A DNA stretch of 64,000 nucleotides from Thiothrix sp. (GCA_008015155.1 SSFA01000024.1:1-64000), one strand, 5' to 3'; shown: positions 18,604 to 28,435, counted from the first letter of the stretch. Notes: generated by a model from the letters alone, not told the origin. Numbers and translations: made by a program.

Positions 18604-20399
18604 GGTTTACCCTCGCGAAGCATCATCGCATGCATCAGCTCTTGGTTATTCAAGAGTGGTAAAACTTTCTCTGGTGTATCAATCAATGGATTGCGGATAC
18701 CTAAACGTCCATGTACCCAATTGTTATAAGCTAGCTCCCAACTGCTTGGCATATCAATTTTCGCCCAATGTACTAGGGTATCAATATGGCGTTCATAGAG
18801 TTCGTCAATCCCGTACACAAGCAGCATATACAAAAGCGCACGGGCTACATCACCGCGATTCCGGGAAGGAATCACCCATTCATTATCCTTGTCAAAGCCC
18901 GTGCGTTCAAAAGCCTCAGGCTGTAAATCAAAATTAAACGGGCGAATAATCTTATCGCCATCAAAGTCGAAAGCGAAGTTCGAGCGCTTAGCATTCAAGC
19001 CTCGTTCTGAGGGCGCGAAATTGAAAGGATTAACCGTTGCACCATTGCGGACATGTCGTGGTTGATGCTTTAGGGCTAGATAACGGTCGAGGAAATCGAG
19101 TGGAATCACATGCTCGATACTATGCCGCTGCTTTTGATAGAGTTCATCGACCGGCATAGAGCCATAAATTGAGGGAACCCAGCCGTAAGCGCTATCAAAA
19201 AAGAAGGACCAGAAATTGTTCCATTTATCAGCGCTACTCCATTGACGGAAATGCTTGCTGGATTGATAAATTCCACCCGCTAAATCAATAAAATCTTGGC
19301 GAGTCGCTAAGTTAGCTGCATCACGGTAAATAATGGGGCTGCCAATTTGTGGTTCATTGGCTTGATCATGGGTAGGAATCAGCGTAATACAGACTAGTCC
19401 ATGATCAGATTGCAAGCGATTAGGGATCCCATCATCATCTAAATGCCGATTCCAGACTTGATAATCTAAAACCTCTGCTACGGCTCGACCATTCTGTGGA
19501 TTTAGTGAGTTAGATACGAGGATATGATCTAAGCAGCTGCCTGCACCATGATGAATATGTGTAAATGGGCGTGCGGACTGGCGCATCGTGGGTGCTATCC
19601 GGAAACTGTCACTTAAGCGATAGTCATGTAGTTTGGGGATTAAATCTTCTGGCCACTGCTCTTGTTCAATACCACCGATTGCGTAGATTTTGTCTTGCAT
19701 GGTGAGTGCTTCAAACGCAGTTGAGCGTTGGTCATCATTTAAGTCACCTAGGACAACAATTTGCCGCTGGCGATTGGTTTTTAAATCTGCACTGACACTA
19801 TGATAGATCAGAGTAGCTTCGGCACCGCGTTGTAGGAGGGAGGCAACATTAGCTCTCGATAAACGCAGCAACGTATCACGTCCACGCTCTTCCCAAGCGA
19901 TGTCGTCCATATAGGTAATGTCAAGGCTAGCAGCCCGCTTAGATTTGAGATGCATCACATAGACAGTGACTTCGCCAAGCTCTGGCGATTCGACTTCTGC
20001 GCAGACTGGTAAGCGGCTAAATTGAAAGCCATCAGGCAGGAATAGCTCGGTTTGCACTTCGGATTGCATGGGTACCGTGCGAATATTTTTTAAGGGAAAG
20101 CGCGAAGCTAAAGCGACAATCGAGCGCATAAAAACTTGTGCATCATCAGGGAGCGTACCGGGAACATCGACCGTTGCAAAATAAGGATAGCCTGCTGCTG
20201 TACACAAGGACTGCAATTCGTGAAAGCTAAACACTTCTTGAAAGCCGATGACATCGGCATCCATCGTGCGAAGGCTTTGGCTAATCCAAGCCTGTTTTTG
20301 TGTCCACTCTGCTGCGGTATACGTGTTTCTTGACTCACGTTGATACCAATAAAACTCAGGGGCAACATATTGAAACAGATTGAAAGTAGCGAATTTCAT
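18588..20399 (-). CDS. Fusion of endonuclease/exonuclease/phosphatase and endonuclease I domains
   Basis: A 603-residue two-domain nuclease. Residues 1-345 form an EEP domain: N7, E55 in GFQE, H150 in VMHLKSK, D219/N221 in LGDLND, D291-H292 in CLDHI and D332-H333 in SDHG are the metal and catalytic positions. Residues about 370-600 resemble endonuclease I: H430 in SIEHVIP, NPFNFAPSERGLNAKRSN, NRGDVARALLYM and GIRNPLID. No signal peptide is visible, although classical endonuclease I is periplasmic. The combination in one chain is unusual. Substrate is unknown. Confidence 0.85.
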   Translation of the reverse strand: MKFATFNLFQYVAPEFYWYQRESRNTYTAAEWTQKQAWISQSLRTMDADVIGFQEVFSFHELQSLCTAAGYPYFATVDVPGTLPDDAQVFMRSIVALASRFPLKNIRTVPMQSEVQTELFLPDGFQFSRLPVCAEVESPELGEVTVYVMHLKSKRAASLDITYMDDIAWEERGRDTLLRLSRANVASLLQRGAEATLIYHSVSADLKTNRQRQIVVLGDLNDDQRSTAFEALTMQDKIYAIGGIEQEQWPEDLIPKLHDYRLSDSFRIAPTMRQSARPFTHIHHGAGSCLDHILVSNSLNPQNGRAVAEVLDYQVWNRHLDDDGIPNRLQSDHGLVCITLIPTHDQANEPQIGSPIIYRDAANLATRQDFIDLAGGIYQSSKHFRQWSSADKWNNFWSFFFDSAYGWVPSIYGSMPVDELYQKQRHSIEHVIPLDFLDRYLALKHQPRHVRNGATVNPFNFAPSERGLNAKRSNFAFDFDGDKIIRPFNFDLQPEAFERTGFDKDNEWVIPSRNRGDVARALLYMLLVYGIDELYERHIDTLVHWAKIDMPSSWELAYNNWVHGRLGIRNPLIDTPEKVLPLLNNQELMHAMMLREGKPQGQI

Positions 20400-20572
20400 A
20401 GAGGCTTCCTAGAGCGATACGCAATGCAAACTATGGTAGCATTTTTAAATCTCAGACTATGCACGGATTATTCGGCACTATTTACTGATTGAAGACAGCG
20501 AATTCATCGGCGCTTGAGGTTTATACGCTAAACTAGCTAAGCGACTGATATTAACGATAAAGGAGCAGTGCA

Positions 20573-20965
20573 ATGAGTCAATATTCGACTTTAAGTTCGA
20601 TGGGCGTACAGAACCCGATGCAGATTATTGGTTATACCTTAACCCAACCGCGAGCAGATACGGATGTGTTACGAATTCGTTATGAGCGTCCGAAAGGCTC
20701 ATTTTTGCCAGTGGTGCGTAGTTACACCTTCGGGCGTTCACAGCGTACTCAAGTAAGTAATGGTGCTTTAAGTCAAGCTGAGCTGGTATATGAAGTTTCA
20801 CCGGTGCTTTCTAAGGCAATTTTAGAGTTAGATTCAATTGTGCAATCTAAACAAGACCGTAACGAACTCAAGATCCACATTCTGGGTGAAATTGAACGCT
20901 TACAAGAAGAGTTCAATGCGGAGCTGAATAGCTTAAAACAACTGGTTAGTCGCCTAGAAAATTAA
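20573..20965 (+). CDS. DUF3461 family protein
   Basis: A 130-residue cytosolic protein conserved in gammaproteobacteria. Family features are the start YSTLSSMGVQNPMQI, LRIRYERPKGSFLPVVRSYTFGRS, and a C-terminal coiled coil from about residue 95. It has an AAGGAG ribosome binding site. It ends in a 4-base convergent overlap with the next gene. Function unknown. Confidence 0.85.
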   Translation: MSQYSTLSSMGVQNPMQIIGYTLTQPRADTDVLRIRYERPKGSFLPVVRSYTFGRSQRTQVSNGALSQAELVYEVSPVLSKAILELDSIVQSKQDRNELKIHILGEIERLQEEFNAELNSLKQLVSRLEN

Positions 20966-21195
20966 GCAGGTTTAGAACGCACCAGTAGTAGGCGTAGTAT
21001 CAATAAGATCCAAGGTGTGCCATGCAAAATTAAGTCGAAGATATCAATCGGCCGACTTAAAGCACCATTCGCCAGCAGCTCAAGTTTTTCCCATACATGA
21101 GGTACTGGGAAAAACGGCGCTAAACCCAAAGTGAGGCAAGCGATCACTAATAAAGAGAGTGGGATTTTACTCAGTAAACGGCTTAAGGTTTGCAT
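20962..21195 (-). CDS. Small two-helix membrane protein
   Basis: A 77-residue protein with hydrophobic helices at about residues 12-30 and 53-70 and the motif SRPIDIFDLILHGTPW between them. Homologues with this motif are common in gammaproteobacteria and are often labelled RND transporter in databases, a name that the size does not support. Function unknown. Confidence 0.7.
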   Translation of the reverse strand: MQTLSRLLSKIPLSLLVIACLTLGLAPFFPVPHVWEKLELLANGALSRPIDIFDLILHGTPWILLILRLLLVRSKPA

Positions 21196-21433
21196 GAATA
21201 GATCTAGAGTCTAGGTTGATAGGGTTAAAAGCACTCAAAGTTCGGCACTAAGCTAATCACTCTTGAATCTGCGCTATTATCCCGATTATTAGCTAAAACT
21301 AAATAAAAACCTTCCAAAATGTGCATAGCTTAATTGACTTCTCTAATGGGTTGTCTAACACAAAGCAATAAGTTCTGTGCTTAAAGGTGCTTTCCTCTAC
21401 ACTCAGTTTCTTTGTCTAGTTGCTTATGTATCT

Positions 21434-22489
21434 ATGCTAAGTTTTAGCCGTCACTTGTTATTAAGCTTGATGATCTTGCTTGTTTGCATGCCTAAGCTCT
21501 ATGCCAGTTCTTTAGCTGAGCTCAGCCACGGCCTTAAGCTTGATCCTGAGCAAATCTCGGTTTCTGGTTTGTCTTCAGGGGCATTTATGGCAGTGCAGTT
21601 ACAGGTCATTTATTCCAAAAGCATCATGGGTGCTGGCGTGATTGCAGGTGGGCCGTATCGCTGTGCCGCAGGCAGCTATCTAGCCCCTTGGCTAGATGTC
21701 ACACGCACTTATTCGATGCTCAGCGTTTGTACGCATACATTGGCTAATCGCTGGAGACGCTTGACCCCCGATGTTAGTTTCTCGATCCAAGAAACTAAGC
21801 GCTTAGCGGCGGCGGGGTTAATTGATGATCCCAAGTATTTAGCGCGGCAAAAAGTTTGGATGTTCTCAGGTGCAAATGATCCACTAGTACCTACAGCCAT
21901 TATGAACACACTGCAAAGCTATTATCAGGCATTTATACCAGCAGAAAACATTAGCTATGTTAAAAATGCCAATGCCAGCCACGGTATGATCACGGAAAAT
22001 TATGGTCGGTCTTGTGACCTAGCCTTGCCACCTTTTATTAATGATTGTGATTTTGATGCAGCAGGTGCTTTATTGCAGCAGATTTATGGCAAGCTTCAAA
22101 CCAAAGCTCCAGTAAAAACTACGAATCTGTTTAGTTTCAATCAACAAACATTTTTTGATAGTAACGATCGCAGTATAAGCATGCATCAAAATGCGCATAT
22201 TTATATTCCCAGTGCTTGCAAAAATGGACAACGTTGTAAATTGCATATTGCACTGCATGGTTGTGCACAAACTGAAGATTGGATTGGTAATCGTTTTTAT
22301 ACTCAAGCCGGCTATAACGCTTGGGCAGAAAGCAATCAAATCGTAGTGCTGTATCCGCAAACTAAAGCTTGGCTAGCCAATCCACAAGCTTGCTGGGATT
22401 GGTGGGGTTATAGTGGCGAGCATTATGCAGACAAAGAGGGGAAGCAAATCCGTGCCTTGAATACAATGATTAGGGCTTTAATAGACTAA
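21434..22489 (+). CDS. Secreted poly(3-hydroxybutyrate) depolymerase-like esterase
   Basis: Alpha/beta hydrolase with a signal peptide (MLSFSRHLLLSLMILL..., cleavage near YASS). The lipase box GLSSG puts the nucleophile at Ser47; a likely acid is in MFSGANDPLVP and the histidine in NASHGMITENYG. Several cysteine pairs are consistent with an extracytoplasmic protein. I start at ATG 21434 because an upstream GTG at 21377 would extend the signal peptide implausibly. The C-terminal LHGCAQTEDWIGN segment resembles a second oxyanion-hole motif. Its end overlaps the convergent SGNH-like gene by 20 bases. Confidence 0.85.
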   Translation: MLSFSRHLLLSLMILLVCMPKLYASSLAELSHGLKLDPEQISVSGLSSGAFMAVQLQVIYSKSIMGAGVIAGGPYRCAAGSYLAPWLDVTRTYSMLSVCTHTLANRWRRLTPDVSFSIQETKRLAAAGLIDDPKYLARQKVWMFSGANDPLVPTAIMNTLQSYYQAFIPAENISYVKNANASHGMITENYGRSCDLALPPFINDCDFDAAGALLQQIYGKLQTKAPVKTTNLFSFNQQTFFDSNDRSISMHQNAHIYIPSACKNGQRCKLHIALHGCAQTEDWIGNRFYTQAGYNAWAESNQIVVLYPQTKAWLANPQACWDWWGYSGEHYADKEGKQIRALNTMIRALID

Positions 22490-23483
22490 CAGGTTGCTCA
22501 GTGGATGTCGGGCTCACGTAATTTAATGCTACTCGATAATGTTTGGACTCTTTTACTAGTAGCTCGCTATCTTTGCGAAAAATCAGCTCGACCAGTTTTG
22601 CACCTTTAAATTGGCCTTGAATAAATTCAAATTTATTTTGACAATGAAATCCACCTTCTATTTCTAAAGGTTTAATCACTAACTTAGGAGTGGCTGGAAA
22701 CTTCTTGTTAAAAATATCTACGAAATAGCCATTGTATGAAGTCACAATAGGCACTTCATTGATTAATAAGCCATCGCAGCTGCTATCTTTTCTGAAATAG
22801 CCAAACCCGATTAAGTCACCTAGTTCCGTGGTATCCAATTCAATAGTTTCACGAATACGTAGGAAGTTAATGTTGACTAAGCTATTGTAAAAATGACGTA
22901 CAGGGCGGTTAATTCCTAAGCTTTGGATTTTTAGCAAGGTATAGGGAGATTGAGTCACAGCACCTTCTCGTGGTTTGCGCCATTCAAGCTGCGATAGTTC
23001 ATTACTCAACCATAGACCAAACTCATAAGACTTTTCGTTTATCAAATGAGTGTCGTTGAAAAAATCACTATCTACAAACGCTGAGTTATTTAAGTCTAAT
23101 AAAGTAATTCTATATTTTTTGCTTAATTCAATAATGCTATGGTAGTAAGCATGATTTTTATGTTTTTTATATCTTTTAATAGGAAATAAGAGGTTGATAA
23201 CATTAATATTTAGACTAGATAAAAGCTTATAAAGATCCTCTACATAAACTCGATAGTCAGCACCATAGTCACTAGCATAAGACATCATGTCATTAATGTA
23301 GTGATCAATAATAAGTAAATCACCCTCTTCAATTTCCTCTTTTTTGTCTAGAAGAGTTTTGATGTGCAGTAAGACAGGGCTTCTACCAACAGAAATATTA
23401 AATACAGTATGTTGCTGCCTTAAGGCAGTCGTATAATTGCCCTGCATAATAGAGTTGGACGTACCAAGGACATAGATATTCAT
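22470..23483 (-). CDS. Putative SGNH-fold hydrolase-like protein
   Basis: A 337-residue protein that is more AT-rich than its neighbours. The N-terminal half has SGNH-like blocks: GTSNSIMQGN at residues 7-16, a hydrophobic DLLIIDHYIND strand near 54-65 and NDTHLI near 142-147. The pattern suggests an esterase-like or capsule-modifying domain, but the standard catalytic motifs are only loosely matched. The C-terminal half (about 205-330) is beta-rich and unassigned. Isolated gene; transfer from elsewhere is possible. Confidence 0.55.
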   Translation of the reverse strand: MNIYVLGTSNSIMQGNYTTALRQQHTVFNISVGRSPVLLHIKTLLDKKEEIEEGDLLIIDHYINDMMSYASDYGADYRVYVEDLYKLLSSLNINVINLLFPIKRYKKHKNHAYYHSIIELSKKYRITLLDLNNSAFVDSDFFNDTHLINEKSYEFGLWLSNELSQLEWRKPREGAVTQSPYTLLKIQSLGINRPVRHFYNSLVNINFLRIRETIELDTTELGDLIGFGYFRKDSSCDGLLINEVPIVTSYNGYFVDIFNKKFPATPKLVIKPLEIEGGFHCQNKFEFIQGQFKGAKLVELIFRKDSELLVKESKHYRVALNYVSPTSTEQPVSLLKP

Positions 23484-23737
23484 GCTGTCTATATAGATTG
23501 AGTTTTACAGGGTTGGCAAAGCTAACACAAACTTCAAGAATCTGCGATCCTTAACTACTTGCCTGAGTTAGGTTTTTACTAATTAACAGCCTTAGGGCAG
23601 TTAAATAAATGACTTCCTAATATGATCTACTTAGTACTCTAATTTTTTCTAAAAAATTCTCATAAATTTTTCTCGAGATTGCCTAGCAGGCTAAGCCCTC
23701 CTACAATGCGCTCTTCCCACAGTTAAGAGCGATTTCC

Positions 23738-24901
23738 ATGTTCAAAGGCTTTTCTCTAGCGCATCTGAGTGCAGGTTTTGTCGCTGTCTTAGTGGGTTAT
23801 ACCAGTTCAGTTGCTATCATTTTCCAAGCGGCGCATACCGTGGGGGCTACAGAGGCGCAAATTGCTTCATGGATGTGGGCCTTAGGGATTGGCATGGCAG
23901 TTTCGAGTATGTCCCTATCGCTGTATTATCGTATTCCTCTTTTAACTGCATGGTCGACACCAGGGGCTGCTTTATTGGTGACTAGCCTTGCGGGTGTGTC
24001 TTTGCCGGAAGCAACGGCTGCTTTTATTTTCTGTGGCTTACTGATTGCGCTGATTGGCTATGCAGGCTGGTTTGAACGCTTTATGCATCTCATACCTTTA
24101 CCTTTAGCATCAGCGATGTTAGCCGGAGTCCTTCTTAAATTTGGTTTAAATGCCTTTGTTTCGTTGCAACAAGAGCCACTATTAGTGGGGGGAATGTTGG
24201 CTAGTTTTTTGTTGATGAAGCGTTTATTGCCGCGTTATGCCATTCCAATCACGCTATTAGTAGGCATGCTTATCGCTTGGTTAAGTGGTTTGATGGATCT
24301 GAGTAAATTATCGCTACAATGGGCACAGCCAGTTTTTGTAACGCCAGAGCTTCGTTTGGAAGCTTTAATAGGAGTCGGCTTACCGCTATTTATTGTGACG
24401 ATGGCTTCGCAAAATATACCCGGTGTAGCTGTCTTAAAAGCGAATGGTTACGCAGCTCCACTATCCAAAACGATTGGTTTTACGGGCTTAACTACCATAA
24501 TACTTGCGCCCTTTGGTGGCTATGCTTTTAACTTGGCAGCAATTACCGCAGCCATTTGTATGGGTGAAGAGGTAGATAAAGATAAAGGGAAGCGTTATTT
24601 AGCCAGCTTCAGTGCGGGTTTATTTTATCTGCTAGCAGGCTTATTTGGTGCGAGTATCACCAGCTTATTTTTGTCTTTCCCACAAGCTTTGATTTTAGCG
24701 ATTGCTGGGTTTGCCTTAATTGGCACGATTGCTAATAGCCTGCAGACAGCCTTGGCAGATAGCGCTGAGCGTGAAGCAGCTTTAATTGTATTTTTAGTTA
24801 CCGCTTCAGGTATTAGCTTATTAGGCTTGGGGAGTGCATTTTGGGGCTTAGTGTTGGGTGTAATCGCACGCTTTTGGTTAGTGCAAAAGCGTGCGGCTTG
24901 A
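23738..24901 (+). CDS. BenE-family benzoate/H+ symporter-like transporter
   Basis: A 387-residue polytopic inner membrane protein with about 12 hydrophobic segments. BenE signatures are the start FSLAHLSAGFVAVLVGYTSSVAIIFQAA, LLTAWSTPGAALL and the GEEVDKDKGKRY loop with GGYAFNLAAITAAICMG before it. The substrate is not shown by context: no benzoate catabolic gene is nearby. It converges with the minus-strand malY gene, whose stop lies 1 base beyond its own. Confidence 0.88.
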   Translation: MFKGFSLAHLSAGFVAVLVGYTSSVAIIFQAAHTVGATEAQIASWMWALGIGMAVSSMSLSLYYRIPLLTAWSTPGAALLVTSLAGVSLPEATAAFIFCGLLIALIGYAGWFERFMHLIPLPLASAMLAGVLLKFGLNAFVSLQQEPLLVGGMLASFLLMKRLLPRYAIPITLLVGMLIAWLSGLMDLSKLSLQWAQPVFVTPELRLEALIGVGLPLFIVTMASQNIPGVAVLKANGYAAPLSKTIGFTGLTTIILAPFGGYAFNLAAITAAICMGEEVDKDKGKRYLASFSAGLFYLLAGLFGASITSLFLSFPQALILAIAGFALIGTIANSLQTALADSAEREAALIVFLVTASGISLLGLGSAFWGLVLGVIARFWLVQKRAA

Positions 24902-24902
24902 G

Positions 24903-26066
24903 TTAGTTAAATACTGCTTGAAGGCGTTCTAAAGCTTGTGCAATACGACTACGTGGGGTGGCGAGATTAAAGCGTAAATAAGTCTCTCCGCCACTGCCAA
25001 AGGTCGAGCCATAACTCACAGCAATACCCGCCTCTTTTTGCACTTTATCAATCACTTGCTGTGGACTTAAGCCTGTTGCTGAACAATCCACCCAAGCTAA
25101 ATAGGTGGCTTCTAAATGCATTGACTTGAAGCCTTTTATTTGCTCAATCCCAGCATCAAAGAAGCGCCGATTTCCCTCTAAATACTCCAGTAAAGCTTCA
25201 AGCCACGCCTCACCCTCAGCATAAGCGGCCGTTGAAACTAAAACGCCAAAGCGATTGGGGGAGCTACCTGCGGCTAACATAGCTTGGCTAAATTGCTGGC
25301 GTAACTCAGGATTTTCAATAATGGCATTACCGGTTAAACCACCTGCAATATTGAAGGTTTTAGTAGTCGCAGTCAGCATAATTAAACGCTGGCGAATTTG
25401 GGGTGCAGCCAGTGGCATCACTGCATGTTGATAGCCTTTAAACACGAGGTCATGATGAATTTCATCCGATACCAACAACAAATCATGCTTTAAACAGAAA
25501 TCAGCCAGCTCATTCAATTCATCGACTGACCACACTCGGCCACCCGGATTATGTGGCGAGCAGAGAATCACCATTTTCTCTTGACCCGTTAGTTGCTGGG
25601 TCAAGCCAGTTAAATCCATGCGATACAAGCCTTGGGCATCGAGCTTTAGGGGTGATTCAACGACTTGACGCTGATTGGCTTTAATCGTCCGTGCAAAAGC
25701 ATGATAAACCGGTGTAAATAAAATAATACCATCACCTGGTTGTGTGAAAGCTTGTAGGCATAAAGCGACGCCTGCAACTAAACCATGTACTGTTCTAATC
25801 CATTCAGGATCAAGTTCCCATTGATGACGTTTCTGCATCCAGTTGCAAATCGCCGCTTTATGCGCTGATTCATCGCCAAAATAGCCATGTACCCCATGCT
25901 CAATCTCAGCTTGTAAGGCTTTAGTGACGGCAGGTGGCGGACGGAAGTCCATATCGGCGACCCACATCGCAAGACCCGTATCTGGCGAAACGCCATAGAA
26001 TTGCTGCATTGCATCCCATTTCATACAGTTCGTATGGCGGCGATCAATGATTTCATCGAAATTCAT
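24903..26066 (-). CDS. MalY/PatB family PLP-dependent C-S lyase (cystathionine beta-lyase)
   Basis: Fold-type I PLP enzyme of 387 residues. Features are MWVADMDFRPPPAV near the N-terminus, CSPHNPGGRVW, SDEIHHDLVF and the PLP-lysine in TATTKTFNIAGG. The family cleaves C-S bonds of cystathionine and other cysteine conjugates. The ATG at 26066 has a GGAG site 7 bases upstream. It starts 26 bases after the EamA gene and is the last gene of the operon running from choX. Confidence 0.92.
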   Translation of the reverse strand: MNFDEIIDRRHTNCMKWDAMQQFYGVSPDTGLAMWVADMDFRPPPAVTKALQAEIEHGVHGYFGDESAHKAAICNWMQKRHQWELDPEWIRTVHGLVAGVALCLQAFTQPGDGIILFTPVYHAFARTIKANQRQVVESPLKLDAQGLYRMDLTGLTQQLTGQEKMVILCSPHNPGGRVWSVDELNELADFCLKHDLLLVSDEIHHDLVFKGYQHAVMPLAAPQIRQRLIMLTATTKTFNIAGGLTGNAIIENPELRQQFSQAMLAAGSSPNRFGVLVSTAAYAEGEAWLEALLEYLEGNRRFFDAGIEQIKGFKSMHLEATYLAWVDCSATGLSPQQVIDKVQKEAGIAVSYGSTFGSGGETYLRFNLATPRSRIAQALERLQAVFN

Positions 26067-26092
26067 CGCTAACTCCAAAGGTCAATCAGCAG

Positions 26093-26980
26093 TTATAGAC
26101 TGCTTAGTTTTTTAAATTTATTGGCTTGGCCAGCAATAAAAGCACCACCAACAATAGCAAGGCAGGCGAATAGAATCGTCAGACTAGGTTCGGCTTTACC
26201 CGCTAAAATCAGCACCAACACTGAGATTAACGGGGCTGCATACGATAGCACGCCCAGCAGCTGTAAGTTGCCATGTTTGACACCATAATCCCAAGTGAAA
26301 AAGGCAATGCCGACTGGGCCTAAACCTAAACCAATCACGCCGAGCCATTCAATCCCATTAGCTGGCCAAATTGTGGTTTCCCATACCAGATGACAGATTA
26401 AACCTAATAAGGCAGTGACGCCACAAAACCAAGCTACTGCATCGGTCGGAACTTGCTTAACCAAGCGACTAGCCACCGAATAAGTTGACCATAGCAAGGC
26501 ACAAGCCAGTGCGGCTAAATAGCCTGTTAAATAGTCAGGGCTAAAACCTTTGCTACCACCGCCAATTAAGACCCAACAGCCGGCTAAAGCCAAGACAGCA
26601 CCAATTAAATGAAATTTGGATAAATGCTCACCGGGTAATAATGCTGAGAGTAAAACAATCAACAGTGGCCACAAATAAGCAATTAAGCTCACTTCCACGA
26701 CAGGCGCATGAGCCATTGCTAGGAAATAGAAAAAGTGATAGCCAAATAAGCCACCCACACCTAGTAACCAAGCAAGTAGAGGTTGGTGTATATACTCTAA
26801 ACCTGTTTTACCTTGGCGCAGCCAATTACCCAGCATTAATAAAAAAGCAAGCGCAAACGTCATGGCCAACATCTGGAAGGGAGGAATTTTGCCATTACTT
26901 AAGCTAGTTAAGAGTGCCAGCATGCCCCATAACACAATAGAAATAAAACCGATCGCTGTTGCGCGGTTGACTGAACTCAT
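26093..26980 (-). CDS. EamA/DMT-family exporter (YddG-like)
   Basis: A 295-residue protein with about ten hydrophobic helices in two EamA repeats. The start AIGFISIVLWGMLALLTSL and AYLWPLLIVLLSAL resemble the YddG aromatic amino acid exporter subgroup of the drug/metabolite superfamily. Substrate is not determined. It begins 15 bases after the flavoenzyme stop and is probably co-transcribed with it and with malY. Confidence 0.85.
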   Translation of the reverse strand: MSSVNRATAIGFISIVLWGMLALLTSLSNGKIPPFQMLAMTFALAFLLMLGNWLRQGKTGLEYIHQPLLAWLLGVGGLFGYHFFYFLAMAHAPVVEVSLIAYLWPLLIVLLSALLPGEHLSKFHLIGAVLALAGCWVLIGGGSKGFSPDYLTGYLAALACALLWSTYSVASRLVKQVPTDAVAWFCGVTALLGLICHLVWETTIWPANGIEWLGVIGLGLGPVGIAFFTWDYGVKHGNLQLLGVLSYAAPLISVLVLILAGKAEPSLTILFACLAIVGGAFIAGQANKFKKLSSL

Positions 26981-26995
26981 AAAAAAAACTCCGGT

Positions 26996-28423
26996 TTAGA
27001 GACGAACGCTTTGCGGATGCTGGATACGATTACTCGGGTCAAGCTTGCGCTTTAAGGCCTGCAAACGGGGATAAGCGTCTGCATAATAAGCTTGTGCCCA
27101 ATGCTTCAAACCAATATCAGGGTAATTAGCGTAATGTGCCTTGATACCTGCTTGAGTAAACTGTGCTTGAACTTGATTGACCAAGGCTTCAGCTTTGGGG
27201 CTGTCACTAGAGCGTTCATAATAGACTTGAAACTCACCTAAATAAGCGTAGTTTCGATGTGGATAGGCAGCACTCGTCGCACTAAAGCCATCGCGAATAG
27301 CACCACCGAGGGTATTAATTTGAATAAGATTTTGCTTTAAAGCTGAGGCTTGCATTTGTGTAAACAGGCTCGGTAGGACGGACTTAATGTCCGCATAGCC
27401 ATGGTAATACCCAGCAGAGACATTCTTAAAATACATCGGCTCTGTACCGCCACGAAAGCGCTGAATACCACGCAGAAATTCATCTTTCTGCGCACCTTGC
27501 ACTGTGGTCGCATCCTTGCCAAGTTGCCGCAGAATGTTCTGCAATTGCGGTGCAGAGCGTTCAGCTATATCAGTGATTAGAATCGTTAGCTGCGCTGGCC
27601 CTAATACCCAAGATGAATAACAAGTAGTGGGGAGGTTAGGCATTAAACCAAACCAACGCTCTGCCAAGCTACTGACTTTATTCGGCGTCAAACTGCGATA
27701 TTTAAAGCGATAATGAGTAAAACTAGCAGGGGCAGGGTGCGTCTTAAATTGTAATTCAGTGACGATCCCTAAGCTGCCATTATTCCCCCCTTTACAGGCC
27801 CAAAGTAGTTCAGCATCGTTTTTGGAATCTAACAGCTTACCTTGTCCATCGACCAATTTCACACGGGTTAAACTGTCGCAAGTTAAGCCTAATTGTCTTG
27901 CAAAGAAGCCATAGCCCCCACCTAAAGTTAAACCTGCTACCCCAACGCCCGCACACGAACCCGCTGGAATGAGGCGCTTAAATTGTGCCAGATAAGCATA
28001 AACCTCACCGAGTTTAGCTCCGGGTCGTGTAGTGAAGGATTGATCAGCGGAGGCATACTTAAAGCTTTTCAATAAAGATAGGTCAATGAGTAAGCCATTA
28101 TTATTCAGGCTATAACCTTCAAAGCAGTGTCCACCACTTTTCACTGCAACAGCTAAATTATTCGCTGCCGCATATTGCATGGCAGTTTGTACCGCCTGAT
28201 CAGAGAGACAAACTGCAATCAAACGTGGCATTAGGCCAATGCGCTTATTAAAGATTTGCCGACGCTGCTTGTATTCAGCATCAGTCGGCTTGAGGAAGTA
28301 AAGCTGCCCAGCGATTTGCGGCAAATTCGCATCTGCAAATGCCCATTCTGCTTGATAAGCCGCAGGTAGAGCTAAAGCGGTTAACAGAGTCTTTAAAGTT
28401 TCGCGCCGTGTCATGCTAGACAT
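26996..28423 (-). CDS. Tat-exported FAD-linked oxidase of the berberine-bridge (BBE) family
   Basis: A 475-residue flavoenzyme. A twin-arginine signal is seen as TRRETLKTLLTALALPAA at the N-terminus. The PCMH-type FAD domain carries H99 in KSGGHCFEG and C157 in PAGSCAGVG, the two residues that bind FAD covalently in bicovalent BBE oxidases. The C-terminal BBE motif includes NYPDIGLKHWAQAYYADAYPRLQALK. It starts 12 bases after choV with its own AGGAG site, which places it inside the choline-uptake operon. The substrate is unknown; oxidation of a transported amino alcohol is a reasonable guess. Confidence 0.9.
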   Translation of the reverse strand: MSSMTRRETLKTLLTALALPAAYQAEWAFADANLPQIAGQLYFLKPTDAEYKQRRQIFNKRIGLMPRLIAVCLSDQAVQTAMQYAAANNLAVAVKSGGHCFEGYSLNNNGLLIDLSLLKSFKYASADQSFTTRPGAKLGEVYAYLAQFKRLIPAGSCAGVGVAGLTLGGGYGFFARQLGLTCDSLTRVKLVDGQGKLLDSKNDAELLWACKGGNNGSLGIVTELQFKTHPAPASFTHYRFKYRSLTPNKVSSLAERWFGLMPNLPTTCYSSWVLGPAQLTILITDIAERSAPQLQNILRQLGKDATTVQGAQKDEFLRGIQRFRGGTEPMYFKNVSAGYYHGYADIKSVLPSLFTQMQASALKQNLIQINTLGGAIRDGFSATSAAYPHRNYAYLGEFQVYYERSSDSPKAEALVNQVQAQFTQAGIKAHYANYPDIGLKHWAQAYYADAYPRLQALKRKLDPSNRIQHPQSVRL

Positions 28424-28435
28424 GTTTACTCCTGA

